In this document: one piece after another, positions 20,474 through 29,275 of the stretch
Numbering within the stretch: position 1 is the stretch's first letter
Layout of the letters: every line of letters begins with the position of its first letter
From: a bacterium
GTDB taxonomy: Bacteria > Krumholzibacteriota > Krumholzibacteriia > LZORAL124-64-63
Direction of reading: 5' to 3'
Assembly (NCBI GenBank): GCA_016703265.1
Contig: JADJCK010000011.1
Location: 1 to 64,000, forward strand
DNA length: 64,000 nt
The notes under the pieces: generated by a model
The model's database searches: none
What the model saw: only the letters and a program-made list of their open reading frames with translations
Told to the model about the DNA's origin: nothing
Position numbers and translations under genes: made by a program

Positions 20474-22804
20474 TCACGCGCCGGGCGGCGCACCGGCCCC
20501 GGCCCGCTGCAGCTCAGGCTGCAGCGAACGGGTGAACACGGCGACGATATCGGGGTCGAGGCGCTCTCCTGCGTCGGCCAGCATGAGTTCGAGCGCCTCC
20601 TCGGCGCCGAGAGGCGCTCGCGAGGCATCACCGGTACGCAGGGCCACCCAGCTCTCGACAACCTTCACGATGCGCGCAGCCAGCGGGATCTGGCGGCCCT
20701 TCAGGCCCATCGGGAATCCCTTGCCGTTGAAGCGCTCGTGATGGGCGGCGACGACGTCGAGCACGGTCTGCGGCGCCTGCAGCCCGCGCAGGAGCGATGC
20801 ACCCTCCGTCGGGTGCTGCCGGAAGCGTGGCCATTGCGTCGGGTCCATGGCGGCACGCGGTCCCATCAGGGCGTCCTCGCGTGCGGCCAGGCCCAGGTCA
20901 CGCAGCAGGCAGCCCTGGATGAGGTCGCGCTCCTGTTCCACGGTGAAGCCCATGGCGCGGCTCAGGCGGCGCAGGGGCCCGACCATGGCGCCGGTGATCG
21001 CGAAGGGGCCCTGGCTTCGCTTCTCGTGCTGCTCGACGAGCAGGCGCACGATCTCCAGGTCGACATCCGTGGCCGCCGGCTCGGTGTCGAGGCGGTGCAG
21101 CAGGCGCGAGGCCTCGCCGAAGAGTTCCGTCAGCAGGGTCGCCAGATCCTGCCGGGTGAACGACGGCTCCAGGCCGAGCAGCGCGCTGCCCAGGAACTCG
21201 TCCTGCCAGTTCAGCCCGACGATCCAGTCGACACCGGCGTCGAGCAGCGACTCGCGCGTCTGCCGGAAGAAGTTCGGGAGGTTGGCCACGCGCACGGGAA
21301 GTTCCATGGCGCGCAGGAAGTGCTGAAGCTTGCCGTCGCCCATTTCGAGGCGATCCCACGCCTCAGCGTTGCCGGCCACGACCTGGGGACGGGTGACTCC
21401 CGGCGCGAGGAAGCCGACGCATCGCAACGGGAGGACCGGCCACACCTGGCGCGCGAGCAGGCGCCAGAAGTGCGGCGCATCGTTGGCTTCGGGCAGCTTG
21501 AGGGCCAGCTGCATCAGCGCGTCGGCCAGCGCATCATCGCCCGCGTCGGCTGCGGTCCAGAGGCGGCCCGTCGGCGAGAACTCGGAGACGCCCGGGGCCA
21601 TGATGGCCGGAGCCGGTTCGTCCGCCCCGGACGGCGACGACGTGGCGGCCGCGCCTGGCGCGGCGGCCGGCCCGGCCAGCGCGCCCGCGAGCAGGCGCAT
21701 CAGGAGTTCCAGGGCGAAGTGCTCGGCTACGGAATACTCGCGCTCGCCGTCGCCGCGCACGAGAAGCAGCGTGGCCACCAGTTGGTCGCCGACGCGGATG
21801 GGCAGCAACAGGTCCGGCGTCAGGTGCTCGAGCAGTTCGGTCTCGGCCGGCAGCAGGTCGCCGTCGGCCAGGTCCAGCATCGTCAGGGGACCGGAAGCCT
21901 CGAGCAGCTGGGTGGCCAGCGAACCGTCGGCCGGCAGCGCCCACTGGTTCCGCGCGTCCTGGAGCAGGTCCTCGCTGCGCGTCAGCAGCAGCGCATCCTC
22001 GGCCAGGCCGTGGCTGAACAGGAGATTGCGCAGCGCGATGGCAAAGTCGGCATCGCCCTCGCCCGGGCGCCAGCGACCCAACTCGTCGGCCGCTTCGGCC
22101 AGTGACGTGTAGTGGTGGTCCTTGCGCCGGCCACCGGGGCCCGAGGCAGGATCATCCTCCTCGCGCCCGTTGAATTCGTCGAGCACATCCTGGACCGCGT
22201 CGCGACCTTCGTCGCGCGCCTTGGCCGGGGCTGCGGCGCGGGGCGCCGGGCGTTCCGGGCGCGCCGATCGCGGCGACTTCGGTGCCGGCGCCGGAACCTC
22301 GGCTGCAGTCTCGACCTCACTCGGCAGGTCATCATCCTCGAAGGCAGCTACCGCGCCGACACCGCCGGTGCTCGTGGGGGCATCTTCATCGCGATGATCG
22401 GCGGCAGCCAGGTCGGCTGCGAGTTCCTCAGCGTCGGGATCCCAGAGGTAGTCCGCGTCGGTGAAGCGCGCCTGCGCCACCTCGACCGAAGGGAAGAAGC
22501 GCAGCGGCATGTCATCGAAGCGCTGACGCAGGAACCGGCGCACGGTCTTGCCCGCACCGACGAACACGGCCTCACCATCACGCGAGGTCAGGCTCAGCTG
22601 GAAGTCCGCCAGCACGCGGGCGCCGCCGCCCCCGATCGCGGTCAATCCCGTCATGTCCAGGATGATGTGGAGCTTCCCGCGCTCAAGGCAGCGGTCGGCC
22701 AGCGCCAGCAGGTTCTGCTTGTCGGCGCGACTGACCGTTCCGCTCAGCCCGATGCCGAACAGAAGGGGCTCATCGAGTTCCAGTGGTGTGTAGCGGATCG
22801 CCAT
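20474..22804 (-). CDS. STAS - GAF-like - degenerate HD-GYP signalling protein
   Basis: 776 residues, cytoplasmic (no signal or membrane segment). Residues 1 to about 115 look like a STAS/anti-anti-sigma domain (KLHIILDMTGLTAIGGGGARVLADF). An acidic, Pro/Ala-rich linker (about 130-215) follows, then a GAF-like region (LLPIRVGDQLVATLLLVRGDG), a second linker, and another sensor-like region. The C-terminal roughly 200 residues resemble HD-GYP: AHHERFNGKGFPMGLKGRQIPLAARIVKVVESW keeps the HHE and G-F-P elements, but the first motif reads LLRDLGLA where HDIGK is expected. Loss of the metal-binding His suggests it senses or binds rather than hydrolyses cyclic di-GMP. It lies 116 nt downstream of the small HTH gene on the same strand. 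Function unknown; domain edges are approximate. Confidence 0.65.
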   Translation of the reverse strand: MAIRYTPLELDEPLLFGIGLSGTVSRADKQNLLALADRCLERGKLHIILDMTGLTAIGGGGARVLADFQLSLTSRDGEAVFVGAGKTVRRFLRQRFDDMPLRFFPSVEVAQARFTDADYLWDPDAEELAADLAAADHRDEDAPTSTGGVGAVAAFEDDDLPSEVETAAEVPAPAPKSPRSARPERPAPRAAAPAKARDEGRDAVQDVLDEFNGREEDDPASGPGGRRKDHHYTSLAEAADELGRWRPGEGDADFAIALRNLLFSHGLAEDALLLTRSEDLLQDARNQWALPADGSLATQLLEASGPLTMLDLADGDLLPAETELLEHLTPDLLLPIRVGDQLVATLLLVRGDGEREYSVAEHFALELLMRLLAGALAGPAAAPGAAATSSPSGADEPAPAIMAPGVSEFSPTGRLWTAADAGDDALADALMQLALKLPEANDAPHFWRLLARQVWPVLPLRCVGFLAPGVTRPQVVAGNAEAWDRLEMGDGKLQHFLRAMELPVRVANLPNFFRQTRESLLDAGVDWIVGLNWQDEFLGSALLGLEPSFTRQDLATLLTELFGEASRLLHRLDTEPAATDVDLEIVRLLVEQHEKRSQGPFAITGAMVGPLRRLSRAMGFTVEQERDLIQGCLLRDLGLAAREDALMGPRAAMDPTQWPRFRQHPTEGASLLRGLQAPQTVLDVVAAHHERFNGKGFPMGLKGRQIPLAARIVKVVESWVALRTGDASRAPLGAEEALELMLADAGERLDPDIVAVFTRSLQPELQRAGAGAPPGA

Positions 22805-22920
22805 CGGTCAGACCTTCGCGTAAGTCGCGGCTGCGCGAGGTCGCCCCCGCGCAGCCTGCCCGATCGTCGGGAGCGCTACGGCCGTCTTCGCGACTCGAGC
22901 CACGGGACGGGTCAGCCGGA

Positions 22921-23139
22921 TCAGACGAGCGCCTCGGCCAGCCAGCTGTCCAGCACCGTCCGCAGGAAGCGCCACTCGCTGCCCACCTTGCGGGCCGGGA
23001 TCTTCCCTTCTTTCGCCAATCTGCAGACAGTCTTGACGTGCATTTTGAGGTATTCCGCAGCTTCGACCGAAGTCATGACCTGACCGAACTGATCTTCCCC
23101 CCCGATGTAGATCCTGGAGTTGTCGTGGTTGTCGGACAT
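22921..23139 (-). CDS. Small MerR-like/excisionase-family (BldC-like) DNA-binding protein
   Basis: 72 residues. Residues 22-72 (MTSVEAAEYLKMHVKTVCRLAKEG, then KIPARKVGSEWRFLRTVLDSWL) match the HTH_17/excisionase-type winged helix. The N-terminal roughly 20 residues are polar. Such stand-alone HTH proteins act as phage excisionases or as developmental regulators like BldC. No integrase, phage gene or attachment site is near, so a chromosomal regulator is more likely. ATG 23139 has GGAGAG shortly upstream. It sits between the coiled-coil gene and the STAS gene on the same strand. Confidence 0.75.
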   Translation of the reverse strand: MSDNHDNSRIYIGGEDQFGQVMTSVEAAEYLKMHVKTVCRLAKEGKIPARKVGSEWRFLRTVLDSWLAEALV

Positions 23140-23482
23140 TGGGGGCTCTCCTCTTGTGTGACCCGAGTGGGTTGTGCCACAGTACTATGTGACAAAAAAT
23201 GCAAGGGTCGTGCCGCAATTGCCAAACACCACCATCTGGCCAGAATCAGCGATTGGAAGCCATCACAAGGGATTTGGAGGAAATCGAGGGCAATGGAGCG
23301 GACAGCGGACCTGTGCAGGATACATCAAGAACGCCGCCGGCATTGCAATCCGCCCTGCGCGGATCCTGCCGCCCCGGACGGGGCCGGGGCCGGAGGCATC
23401 CCCGGAGCGGCCCTCAAAGCGGGCGGGCGGGACCCTGCCGGCCCCGCCCGCCCCTTCGAACCTGTCACCGTGGCCAGGTCGC
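23140..23482. other. Intergenic region upstream of the HTH gene
   Basis: 343 bases between the 3' end of the coiled-coil gene and the HTH start. The part next to the HTH gene (about 23165-23235) is AT-richer than its surroundings and contains TTTTTTGTCACATAGTACTG on the minus strand, a plausible promoter area without a clean -35/-10 pair. No ORF here has convincing coding character. Confidence 0.4.
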
Positions 23483-25450
23483 TCAGGCGACCCTGACCGC
23501 GCCGAACTCGGCCAGTTCGTGGACGCGATCCTCGTCCTGCGCCTCATCCAGGCGCACGGCACCGAATTCCGCGAGATCGTAGATCCGCTCGGCCTCGACC
23601 GGCGCCGGACGCGGCGCCGGCTCGTCCGGCTCCACGCGGCGTTCGGGCAGGATGGAGTCGAGCTCCAGGGGCGTCACCTCGCCGCCGGCATTGTCCAGCA
23701 TGCGGCTCACAGGCGCCGCGCGCTCGATGACGAACCCGTCCTCCTCGTTCTCCGCCGCGGGCTCGAATGCGGGCTCGGGCTCGAATGCGGGCTCGTGCAC
23801 GAACGCGGGCGGAGCCGTGATGACCGGTTCGGTCGAGAGCAGCGGCCGCGCCGGCGGGGCGGCCAGCGGCGTGTCCACAGTGAACGGATCGACAACGGCG
23901 GTTCGCGCGCCGGTGTCACGGCAGAACGGATCCTGCGGGATCACGCGCAGCCCGTTCTCGGCCGCAGGCTCGGGCTGCCCGGCCGTGGGCAGCGAGGCGT
24001 CGAACGGCGCGCCGGTCAGTTCGCTGAACGACTCACCCAGCTTGACGAGCCGCTCGGACTGCGCCTGGAAGCGCCGGCCGACATCGGCGAGGTTCGCCGC
24101 GACGCGGCCGACGATCGGACCCGAGCGGCCGATCTCCTCCAGCGCCTCGGGGGTCACCGCGGCGGCGGAGACATTGCTCAACTGACGCGACAACGCATCG
24201 ATCTTGCCGAGGACGGCGCCGACGTTGGCCGGGGCCGCTGCCGTACCCGCGCCGTCGAGCGCCTGGCGCAGCGACGTCGTGAGTTCCTCGAGCGACTGGC
24301 TCATCGGCTGGAGCCGCTCACCGCGCGGACCCAGTCGCGCCACTTCCATGGAAATCTGGAACGCCAGCTTGCTGCCCTGCGCCGCCAGGTCGTCGAGCCC
24401 GGCCACGCGCGGGGCGCGCGAAGCACCCTGCGTATCGAGGTCGCGCCTGATCTCCGCCAGCAGCGCCGCCGCCTGTCCGGCGTTCGGCGTGCTGCCCTGG
24501 CCGACGGTGGCGCCGATATCCTCCAGGCGCCGGGCCATGCGCTCGAGCGCGGAGCCCTGCGTCCCGATCTGCTCGAGCGTGGAACGGTTCCACGCACGCG
24601 CCTCCTGGACGAGCGCCATGATGGCCTCGGATTCCTCGTGATTGCGCCGGCGCAGCTCCGCCAGTTCCTTTGCATCGGCATTGCGCGCATCGAGGAACCG
24701 GGTCATCTCGTCGGCCAGCGAACCGACGGCCGGCGAATCGAAGCGACCGGTCAGTACGTCACGCGTGTTCTCGGCAAGGGCCTTCTGCAGGCGATGCAAC
24801 TCGCCCTCGACGCCGTTCACGCGGCGCAGGCGTGCACCCTGCAGGCGCCACGCTCCCAGCACCTCGGCCACGAACGCGCCCGCCGAAGGGTGATCGCGCA
24901 GCATCGCGTCACCCCAGGGACCTTCGTTGTCCAGGCGCAGGGCCGTGAGCTTGTCGACGACGCGGTCGGTGGCCGCGCGCTCGGCCTCCAGCCGACTCAG
25001 CGTCTTGGCGAGGGCGCGTCCGCCGAGAGCTCCCACCACGCCGACCACGATGGCCAGCATGGCCACGAGATTCAGCGGGTGCGAAGCCGGCGCGAGGTAG
25101 TTCTGGACGGCAAAGAGGTCAGCCGGTTTCCAGGCCGCATCAGCAGCACCGCCGGTGACCAGCAGCGCCGTGCCGCCGAGCCCGACGCCGGCCACGATGA
25201 CCGACGCCGTGTAGATGGAGCCCCAGGGCGGAAGCGTCGATTGCCGGCGCGGCTGCACGTGGCGCGGTGCGGCCGGATGTTGCGGCTCGACCGGTTCCGG
25301 CTGCGGCGACGGGGCTGCCGCGGCGCGCACCGCGCTCACCGGTTCTTCGGCACGGGCGCCTGCCGGCGCGGCAACGGGCAGCTCGTCCTCGAGGTCGGCA
25401 AAGCCCTCGATGGGCTGGTCGTTCAATCGGGAACGCTTCTTCTTGGTCAT
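23483..25450 (-). CDS. Membrane-anchored coiled-coil protein with repeated C-terminal LAEFGAVR motif
   Basis: 655 residues, no recognised family. Residues 1-75 are cytoplasmic-looking and basic/Pro-rich. Two hydrophobic segments follow: SIYTASVIVAGVGLGGTALL and LNLVAMLAIVVGVVGALGG. A long Ala/Leu/Glu/Arg-rich helical region (about 150-470) looks like a coiled coil reminiscent of chemoreceptor or RmuC-like proteins, but no receptor signalling tip is present. The C-terminal part is acidic and Pro-rich with a short repeat (EPAFEPEPAFEP), and ends with two copies of a ten-residue motif, DLAEFGAVRL and ELAEFGAVRV, the second at the extreme C-terminus. The start is ATG 25450 (MTKKKRSRLNDQP) behind AAAGGAC. 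Possibly a scaffold or tether whose duplicated tail binds a partner; that is inference. Confidence 0.6.
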   Translation of the reverse strand: MTKKKRSRLNDQPIEGFADLEDELPVAAPAGARAEEPVSAVRAAAAPSPQPEPVEPQHPAAPRHVQPRRQSTLPPWGSIYTASVIVAGVGLGGTALLVTGGAADAAWKPADLFAVQNYLAPASHPLNLVAMLAIVVGVVGALGGRALAKTLSRLEAERAATDRVVDKLTALRLDNEGPWGDAMLRDHPSAGAFVAEVLGAWRLQGARLRRVNGVEGELHRLQKALAENTRDVLTGRFDSPAVGSLADEMTRFLDARNADAKELAELRRRNHEESEAIMALVQEARAWNRSTLEQIGTQGSALERMARRLEDIGATVGQGSTPNAGQAAALLAEIRRDLDTQGASRAPRVAGLDDLAAQGSKLAFQISMEVARLGPRGERLQPMSQSLEELTTSLRQALDGAGTAAAPANVGAVLGKIDALSRQLSNVSAAAVTPEALEEIGRSGPIVGRVAANLADVGRRFQAQSERLVKLGESFSELTGAPFDASLPTAGQPEPAAENGLRVIPQDPFCRDTGARTAVVDPFTVDTPLAAPPARPLLSTEPVITAPPAFVHEPAFEPEPAFEPAAENEEDGFVIERAAPVSRMLDNAGGEVTPLELDSILPERRVEPDEPAPRPAPVEAERIYDLAEFGAVRLDEAQDEDRVHELAEFGAVRVA

Positions 25451-25635
25451 GCCGCGGTCCTTTCCCAATCGGCGCAATAGCTGTGAAGCGGGCGTGGAAC
25501 ACCCGGGTCCGAGCGGTGTCATCGGCCCGCGCGGAGGCGACCAAAGCGATTTTTGGCGGATGGGGCGCCCGGCAACGCTCACCCTGCGGCGCGCGGGGCG
25601 GCCTGAAAACGGCCGGGACGGCGGGGATTGGCCGG

Positions 25636-25664
25636 TTGCCTGCCGGCCACAATCAATGTAAAAC
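25636..25664 (+). promoter_or_regulatory. Candidate promoter in an AT-rich island
   Basis: TTGCCT (25636-25641), 17-nt spacer, TAAAAC (25659-25664), within an AT-rich stretch 25650-25690. The -10 region is embedded in CAATCAATGTAAA, nearly the same as CAACCAATGTAAA at 32759-32771 upstream of another gene. It would serve the gene starting at 25761. Confidence 0.4.
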
Positions 25665-25760
25665 GTTGTAAATAAATAAGTTAAACAAAACCCGACACGG
25701 CTCTCCCGGGCACGCGACGTGCAGGGACCCGCAGGAGACCCCCTGCGGAAGGAGCCGCCC

Positions 25761-26588
25761 ATGTCAGCCCGCATCGCACCCCCTGCACGTCCCGGCCGCA
25801 CGCCGCGCCCCGCGCGGCCCTCCCTGCCGGTGGTGACGACGGCCGGGCTGCGTTTCCACCTGGTCGAGAACCTGCTCGAGGCAAGGCGCGGCAGCTGGCT
25901 GCCCACCAACGGCGCCGGGCCCGACGAGGACGTGAACATCTACCTGGCGCTGCGCCTGGACGAACTGGCGACCGGTCGCCTGGACCCGAGGGTGACGCCC
26001 GGCCTGGACCCGCTGGTGCCGGGACCCGACCCGCGGCTGGGGCGACAGGACCGCGCCGACTGGTACCGTGCGAACGCCGATCACCGCCTGCTGATGCTTG
26101 GCCTGTTTGCCCGCGGCGAGAACCGGCGTCGCCGTGACGTGCCGTGGGGCCACACGGCGGGCACCGCCCGCGCCCGCGACCTCGCGGTGGCCGCAGCCTG
26201 CTACGGAGCCGCGGCAGCGCTGCTCGCGCGCGGGCCTTCGGGCAACGTTGCCGTCGCCGCCGTATTGCAGAAGCTGGCGGATCACTGCGAGGACTATGTG
26301 CACGTGGTGGGTGCGATGGCGGTGCGTCGCCTCGGGCTGGGCGCGCGCCTTGAGTCGGCGGACCTGGTGCGGCTGTTGCCGTCACCGAGGGCGGCGGCGG
26401 CTACCGCGGTGGCCGCGCTGCTGGACACGCCTCCCGACGACGCGGCCGACGTCGTGCTGGACCTGGCGCTGGAATACGGCAAGCGGCGTGATCCGGGGCT
26501 GCGCACGCGCATCGAACGGCTGGCGCCGCTCGCGGGGCTCGATGCCTCGCGCCTGCTGCGCCTGGAAGCCGGGCAGGCCGCCGGCTGA
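25761..26588 (+). CDS. Hypothetical helical protein
   Basis: 275 residues, not recognised. It starts ATG 25761 behind a strong GGAAGGAG. After a Pro/Arg-rich N-terminus (about 22 residues) it is rich in Ala, Leu and Arg with predicted helices, including RDLAVAAACYGAAAALLARG and LADHCEDYVHVVGAMAVRRLGLG; the latter and the following repeat-like segments could form a small helical-repeat fold. No signal peptide or clear membrane helix. It is convergent with the alpha/beta-hydrolase-like gene, with three nt between the stops. Its promoter region is one of the few AT-rich islands here, which supports it being a real expressed gene. Confidence 0.6.
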   Translation: MSARIAPPARPGRTPRPARPSLPVVTTAGLRFHLVENLLEARRGSWLPTNGAGPDEDVNIYLALRLDELATGRLDPRVTPGLDPLVPGPDPRLGRQDRADWYRANADHRLLMLGLFARGENRRRRDVPWGHTAGTARARDLAVAAACYGAAAALLARGPSGNVAVAAVLQKLADHCEDYVHVVGAMAVRRLGLGARLESADLVRLLPSPRAAAATAVAALLDTPPDDAADVVLDLALEYGKRRDPGLRTRIERLAPLAGLDASRLLRLEAGQAAG

Positions 26589-26591
26589 GCG

Positions 26592-27821
26592 CTACTTGAT
26601 CCCGCAGAACTTGAGGATCTCGCCGTAAAGCACGCGCTCGCCGTGGGCGGCGAGAATGGCGTGTCCGCCCGTGGGGAACACCTGGAACCGCGAATCGCGA
26701 TTGTGCGCCTTGCGCTGCAGGAACCGCAGCGAAAGAGGCGAGGCGCGATCGTCGTCGTCGCACTGCGCGGCATAGATGGGAACCTGCACCCGGCCGACGC
26801 GGCTGCGCGCCGTATCCATGCCCTCGAGCAGGTCGGCGTTGACGCCGAGCCACTTGCGGAACATCGCCAGGCGATGCAGGCGGAACCGCACGAGCTGCCT
26901 CTGGAACGCCGACACGCGCGGCATGAGCGCCGGCGCCAGCAGCACGAGGCTGCTGATCATCTCGCTGCGGCTGGCCAGATGCAGCGCCAGCGCTGCGCCA
27001 TAGCCCAGGCCCACCACGTGCAGCTTGCCGCCGCCACGACTGAGCATCTGGCAGCGCTGTCGCGCCTGCAGCAGCGACGATTCCCACGAAGCGTGGCTCA
27101 GGGCGCCGGGCACCGCGCCCAGTTCAGGCAGGCGGAGCACCCACACGTTGCACTCGTTGTCGCCGAGGTGGCGCGCCAGGCCGCGCAGGTCGGCCGGCCC
27201 CGTGGACATGCCGTGGATGAGCAGGAACGAACCGCGGGCGTTCTCGCGCACGCGCAGGAAGGTTCGATCTTCCTCGGGAATGTGGCGTCCCGCCTCGAAG
27301 GCGGCGATCAGCTTCTGGTGCGTGCGCAGCGTCATGATCTGGCCGCGCGGCGTGTCTTCGCGGTCACCGCGCGTACGGGCCAGGTCCCAGGCGGTCAGGG
27401 CCAGGGCCTGGGCCTCGGGCGTCACGACCGGGTCGGCGGGCATCGGCTCGGGGGCCGACGGATAATTGGGGCGCGCCGGCGGACCGCTCGAGTTGCCGCC
27501 CATGTTCGCGTTGCCCGCCATGGGCGGGCCACCGGGGCCGGACATCGCGGCGTTGCCCGACACGGAACCAGAGGGCATCGGACCCGGCGCATTGGGACCG
27601 GAGGAACTGGGCCCCCTGCGCGGCGGACCCGGACGACGGTTCTGACCGCCGCTGCCGCTGCCGCCGCCACTGCCGCCACCTCCGCTGCCGCCGCCGGAAG
27701 GAACGCGCGCGATGCGGCCGGGCTCACGCCCGGTGCCACGCAGGCGACCGCCGCCGCGATTGCCGCCGCCGCCCTGGTTGCCGGAGTTGTTGCCCTGGGG
27801 CCTCGAGCCGCCGTCGTTCAC
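26592..27821 (-). CDS. Alpha/beta-hydrolase-fold protein with Gly-rich N-terminus and no nucleophile
   Basis: About 409 residues. The first roughly 130 are a low-complexity Gly/Pro/Asn/Ser-rich region (GGGSGGGGSGGGSGSGG). The remainder is an alpha/beta-hydrolase: FLLIHGMSTGPADLRGLARHL (oxyanion region), the nucleophile elbow as VVGLGYGAALALHLA, candidate acid in AAQCDDDDRASP, and His in PTGGHAILAAHGE. The elbow should be G-x-S-x-G; the Ser is Gly (codon complement 27003-27005), so classical esterase activity is unlikely unless this is an error. Start GTG 27821 (VNDGGSRPQG) with AGGAAC upstream. Three spaced repeats lie just upstream and may be its operator. No signal peptide. Confidence 0.65.
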   Translation of the reverse strand: MNDGGSRPQGNNSGNQGGGGNRGGGRLRGTGREPGRIARVPSGGGSGGGGSGGGSGSGGQNRRPGPPRRGPSSSGPNAPGPMPSGSVSGNAAMSGPGGPPMAGNANMGGNSSGPPARPNYPSAPEPMPADPVVTPEAQALALTAWDLARTRGDREDTPRGQIMTLRTHQKLIAAFEAGRHIPEEDRTFLRVRENARGSFLLIHGMSTGPADLRGLARHLGDNECNVWVLRLPELGAVPGALSHASWESSLLQARQRCQMLSRGGGKLHVVGLGYGAALALHLASRSEMISSLVLLAPALMPRVSAFQRQLVRFRLHRLAMFRKWLGVNADLLEGMDTARSRVGRVQVPIYAAQCDDDDRASPLSLRFLQRKAHNRDSRFQVFPTGGHAILAAHGERVLYGEILKFCGIK

Positions 27822-27850
27822 ACGTGTTCCTGTCAGGTGGCGTCGCCAAG

Positions 27851-27898
27851 CGAACCTGGCCAATATGAGAACTGGGCCAATTATCGAACTTGGCCAAT
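27851..27898 (-). repeat. Three direct repeats spaced 17 bp upstream of the hydrolase-like gene
   Basis: On the plus strand: CGAACCTGGCCAAT (27851-27864), GAGAACTGGGCCAAT (27867-27881) and CGAACTTGGCCAAT (27885-27898). Copies start about 17 bp apart. They lie 30-77 bp before the GTG start at 27821, the place for an operator; an AT-richer stretch is interleaved with them. The rest of 27899-28029 shows nothing else. Confidence 0.6.
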
Positions 27899-28029
27899 AA
27901 ATACGACCTGCGGCGTCCCCGCGCCAGCATCGATTGGGAGCAGACCGGGAAAGGCGCGCCCGCTCCCGCCGTCGTGCCCGGCTGCGGACCGCGGCGACCC
28001 GGCCCGCCCCGGCGGGCGGCCGGCGACGA

Positions 28030-29181
28030 CTATCGGCGCGCCTTGCCGTCGCAGGCTGCCAGCAGGGCGTCGAGCTGCGGCCCCACCCGCGACCAGGTCC
28101 ACTGGTCAGCCAGGCAGTCGAGCCCGCAGACGTGGCCGCAGGCATCGCCGGCGATCAGCATCGCCAGCAGCTCTTCCAGGCCCGCCTGGTCCTCGTAGAA
28201 GTGACGCCCCTTGCAGCCGGGGCCGTAAAGCGATGGATAGACCTGCCCGCGCTGCAGCACGGCATAAGCGCCGGCGTGGATGGCCTCGGCCACGGAGACG
28301 CCGAAGTACTCCTGTGCCGCGCAACTGACCACGATATCGGCTGCCGCCAGCCACGCCTCGTAGGTGCGCCGTTCGGGAATCCAGGCGAAGGCGCGGCAGC
28401 GCGCCCCGAGGCGCTCGGCCACAGGCGCGAACACCTCTTCCCGCCCCGCCGGATCGCCGAGCAGCGCCACCTCGAAATCGAGGCCGCGGTCCAGCAGGGC
28501 CGTAAGCGCCTGCGCGAACATCTCCGGCCGCTTGTCGAACTCCCAGCGATGGTTCCACAGGAGCAGCGGCCGCTCGCCGCGCGGCCAGCGCGGCCCGGCC
28601 TCGGGCGCGCAGCGCCCGCCCCGGTACTGGGGAAAGTGTCCCTTCGGCAGCGGTAGCCGCTCCAACCCGACGGGGATGACCTCGCTGCGATCGCGGATGC
28701 GCGCCGGCACATCCTTCGGCACGGCTTCGGGCATGCGGTTCAGGAACGCCGGAATGGCCTCCAGGAACAGGTCGCGGTGCCAGGCCGAATTGAACACCAC
28801 GCGATCGGCCGCGAGGCAGCTGATGATGTTGGTGAACCCGAAGTGGAAGTCGAACTCCTCGAGCGGGCTCAACGGATAGGTCAGCTGGTTCTCGTGCATG
28901 TAGAGAACGACCGGCAGGCGATCCAGCGGCGGGCGCAGGAGGCCGCGCAGGTCGGCCACGTTCAGGAAGCCGGTGGTCAGGATGAGCCCGGCGGCCGGCG
29001 GCTGCTCGTTCAGGCGATCGGCGAACCAGGCCGCGGCCGCCCGCATGCGCCATTTCCAGAAACGGCCCGGGAGCGAAAGAACGGTGAAGCGATGCCGGGA
29101 GCAGGCCAGCAGGCCCTCGCGGAAGGCCCGGTGCGAGCCGTCATCCCAGGGTTCGAGGAACAGGATCTCGCGTGATTTCAA
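28030..29181 (-). CDS. Glycosyltransferase of the tRNA-queuosine mannosyltransferase (QTMAN/DUF3524) family
   Basis: 383 residues, GT-B fold. N-terminal DUF3524-type region: EILFLEPWDDGSHRAFREGL, LILTTGFLNVADLRGLL and VVLYMHENQLTYPLSP, the last a family hallmark; FGFTNIISCLAADRVVFNSAWHRD follows. C-terminal glycosyltransferase half: LLWNHRWEFDKRPEMFAQAL and VVSCAAQEYFGVSVAEAIHAGAYAVLQ. The family adds mannose to queuosine at tRNA-Asp position 34. This fits queF and queG elsewhere in the window. The start is TTG 29181 with GAAAGG upstream; the next ATG would cut the conserved N-terminus. Divergent from the subtilase gene. Confidence 0.82.
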   Translation of the reverse strand: MKSREILFLEPWDDGSHRAFREGLLACSRHRFTVLSLPGRFWKWRMRAAAAWFADRLNEQPPAAGLILTTGFLNVADLRGLLRPPLDRLPVVLYMHENQLTYPLSPLEEFDFHFGFTNIISCLAADRVVFNSAWHRDLFLEAIPAFLNRMPEAVPKDVPARIRDRSEVIPVGLERLPLPKGHFPQYRGGRCAPEAGPRWPRGERPLLLWNHRWEFDKRPEMFAQALTALLDRGLDFEVALLGDPAGREEVFAPVAERLGARCRAFAWIPERRTYEAWLAAADIVVSCAAQEYFGVSVAEAIHAGAYAVLQRGQVYPSLYGPGCKGRHFYEDQAGLEELLAMLIAGDACGHVCGLDCLADQWTWSRVGPQLDALLAACDGKARR

Positions 29182-29275
29182 GAGGTTGGCCTTTCAAAGC
29201 CTCGTTCCCGGCAACGGCTGCGTCAGGGGCCAACCGCCCCCTTGCCGGAAATTTGTTGGTTTGGCAGGTGCAATA

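Noticed and set aside
22921..23139. Phage excisionase with a nearby prophage
   Set aside because: No integrase, phage gene or att-like repeat lies around it; neighbours are chromosomal regulatory genes.
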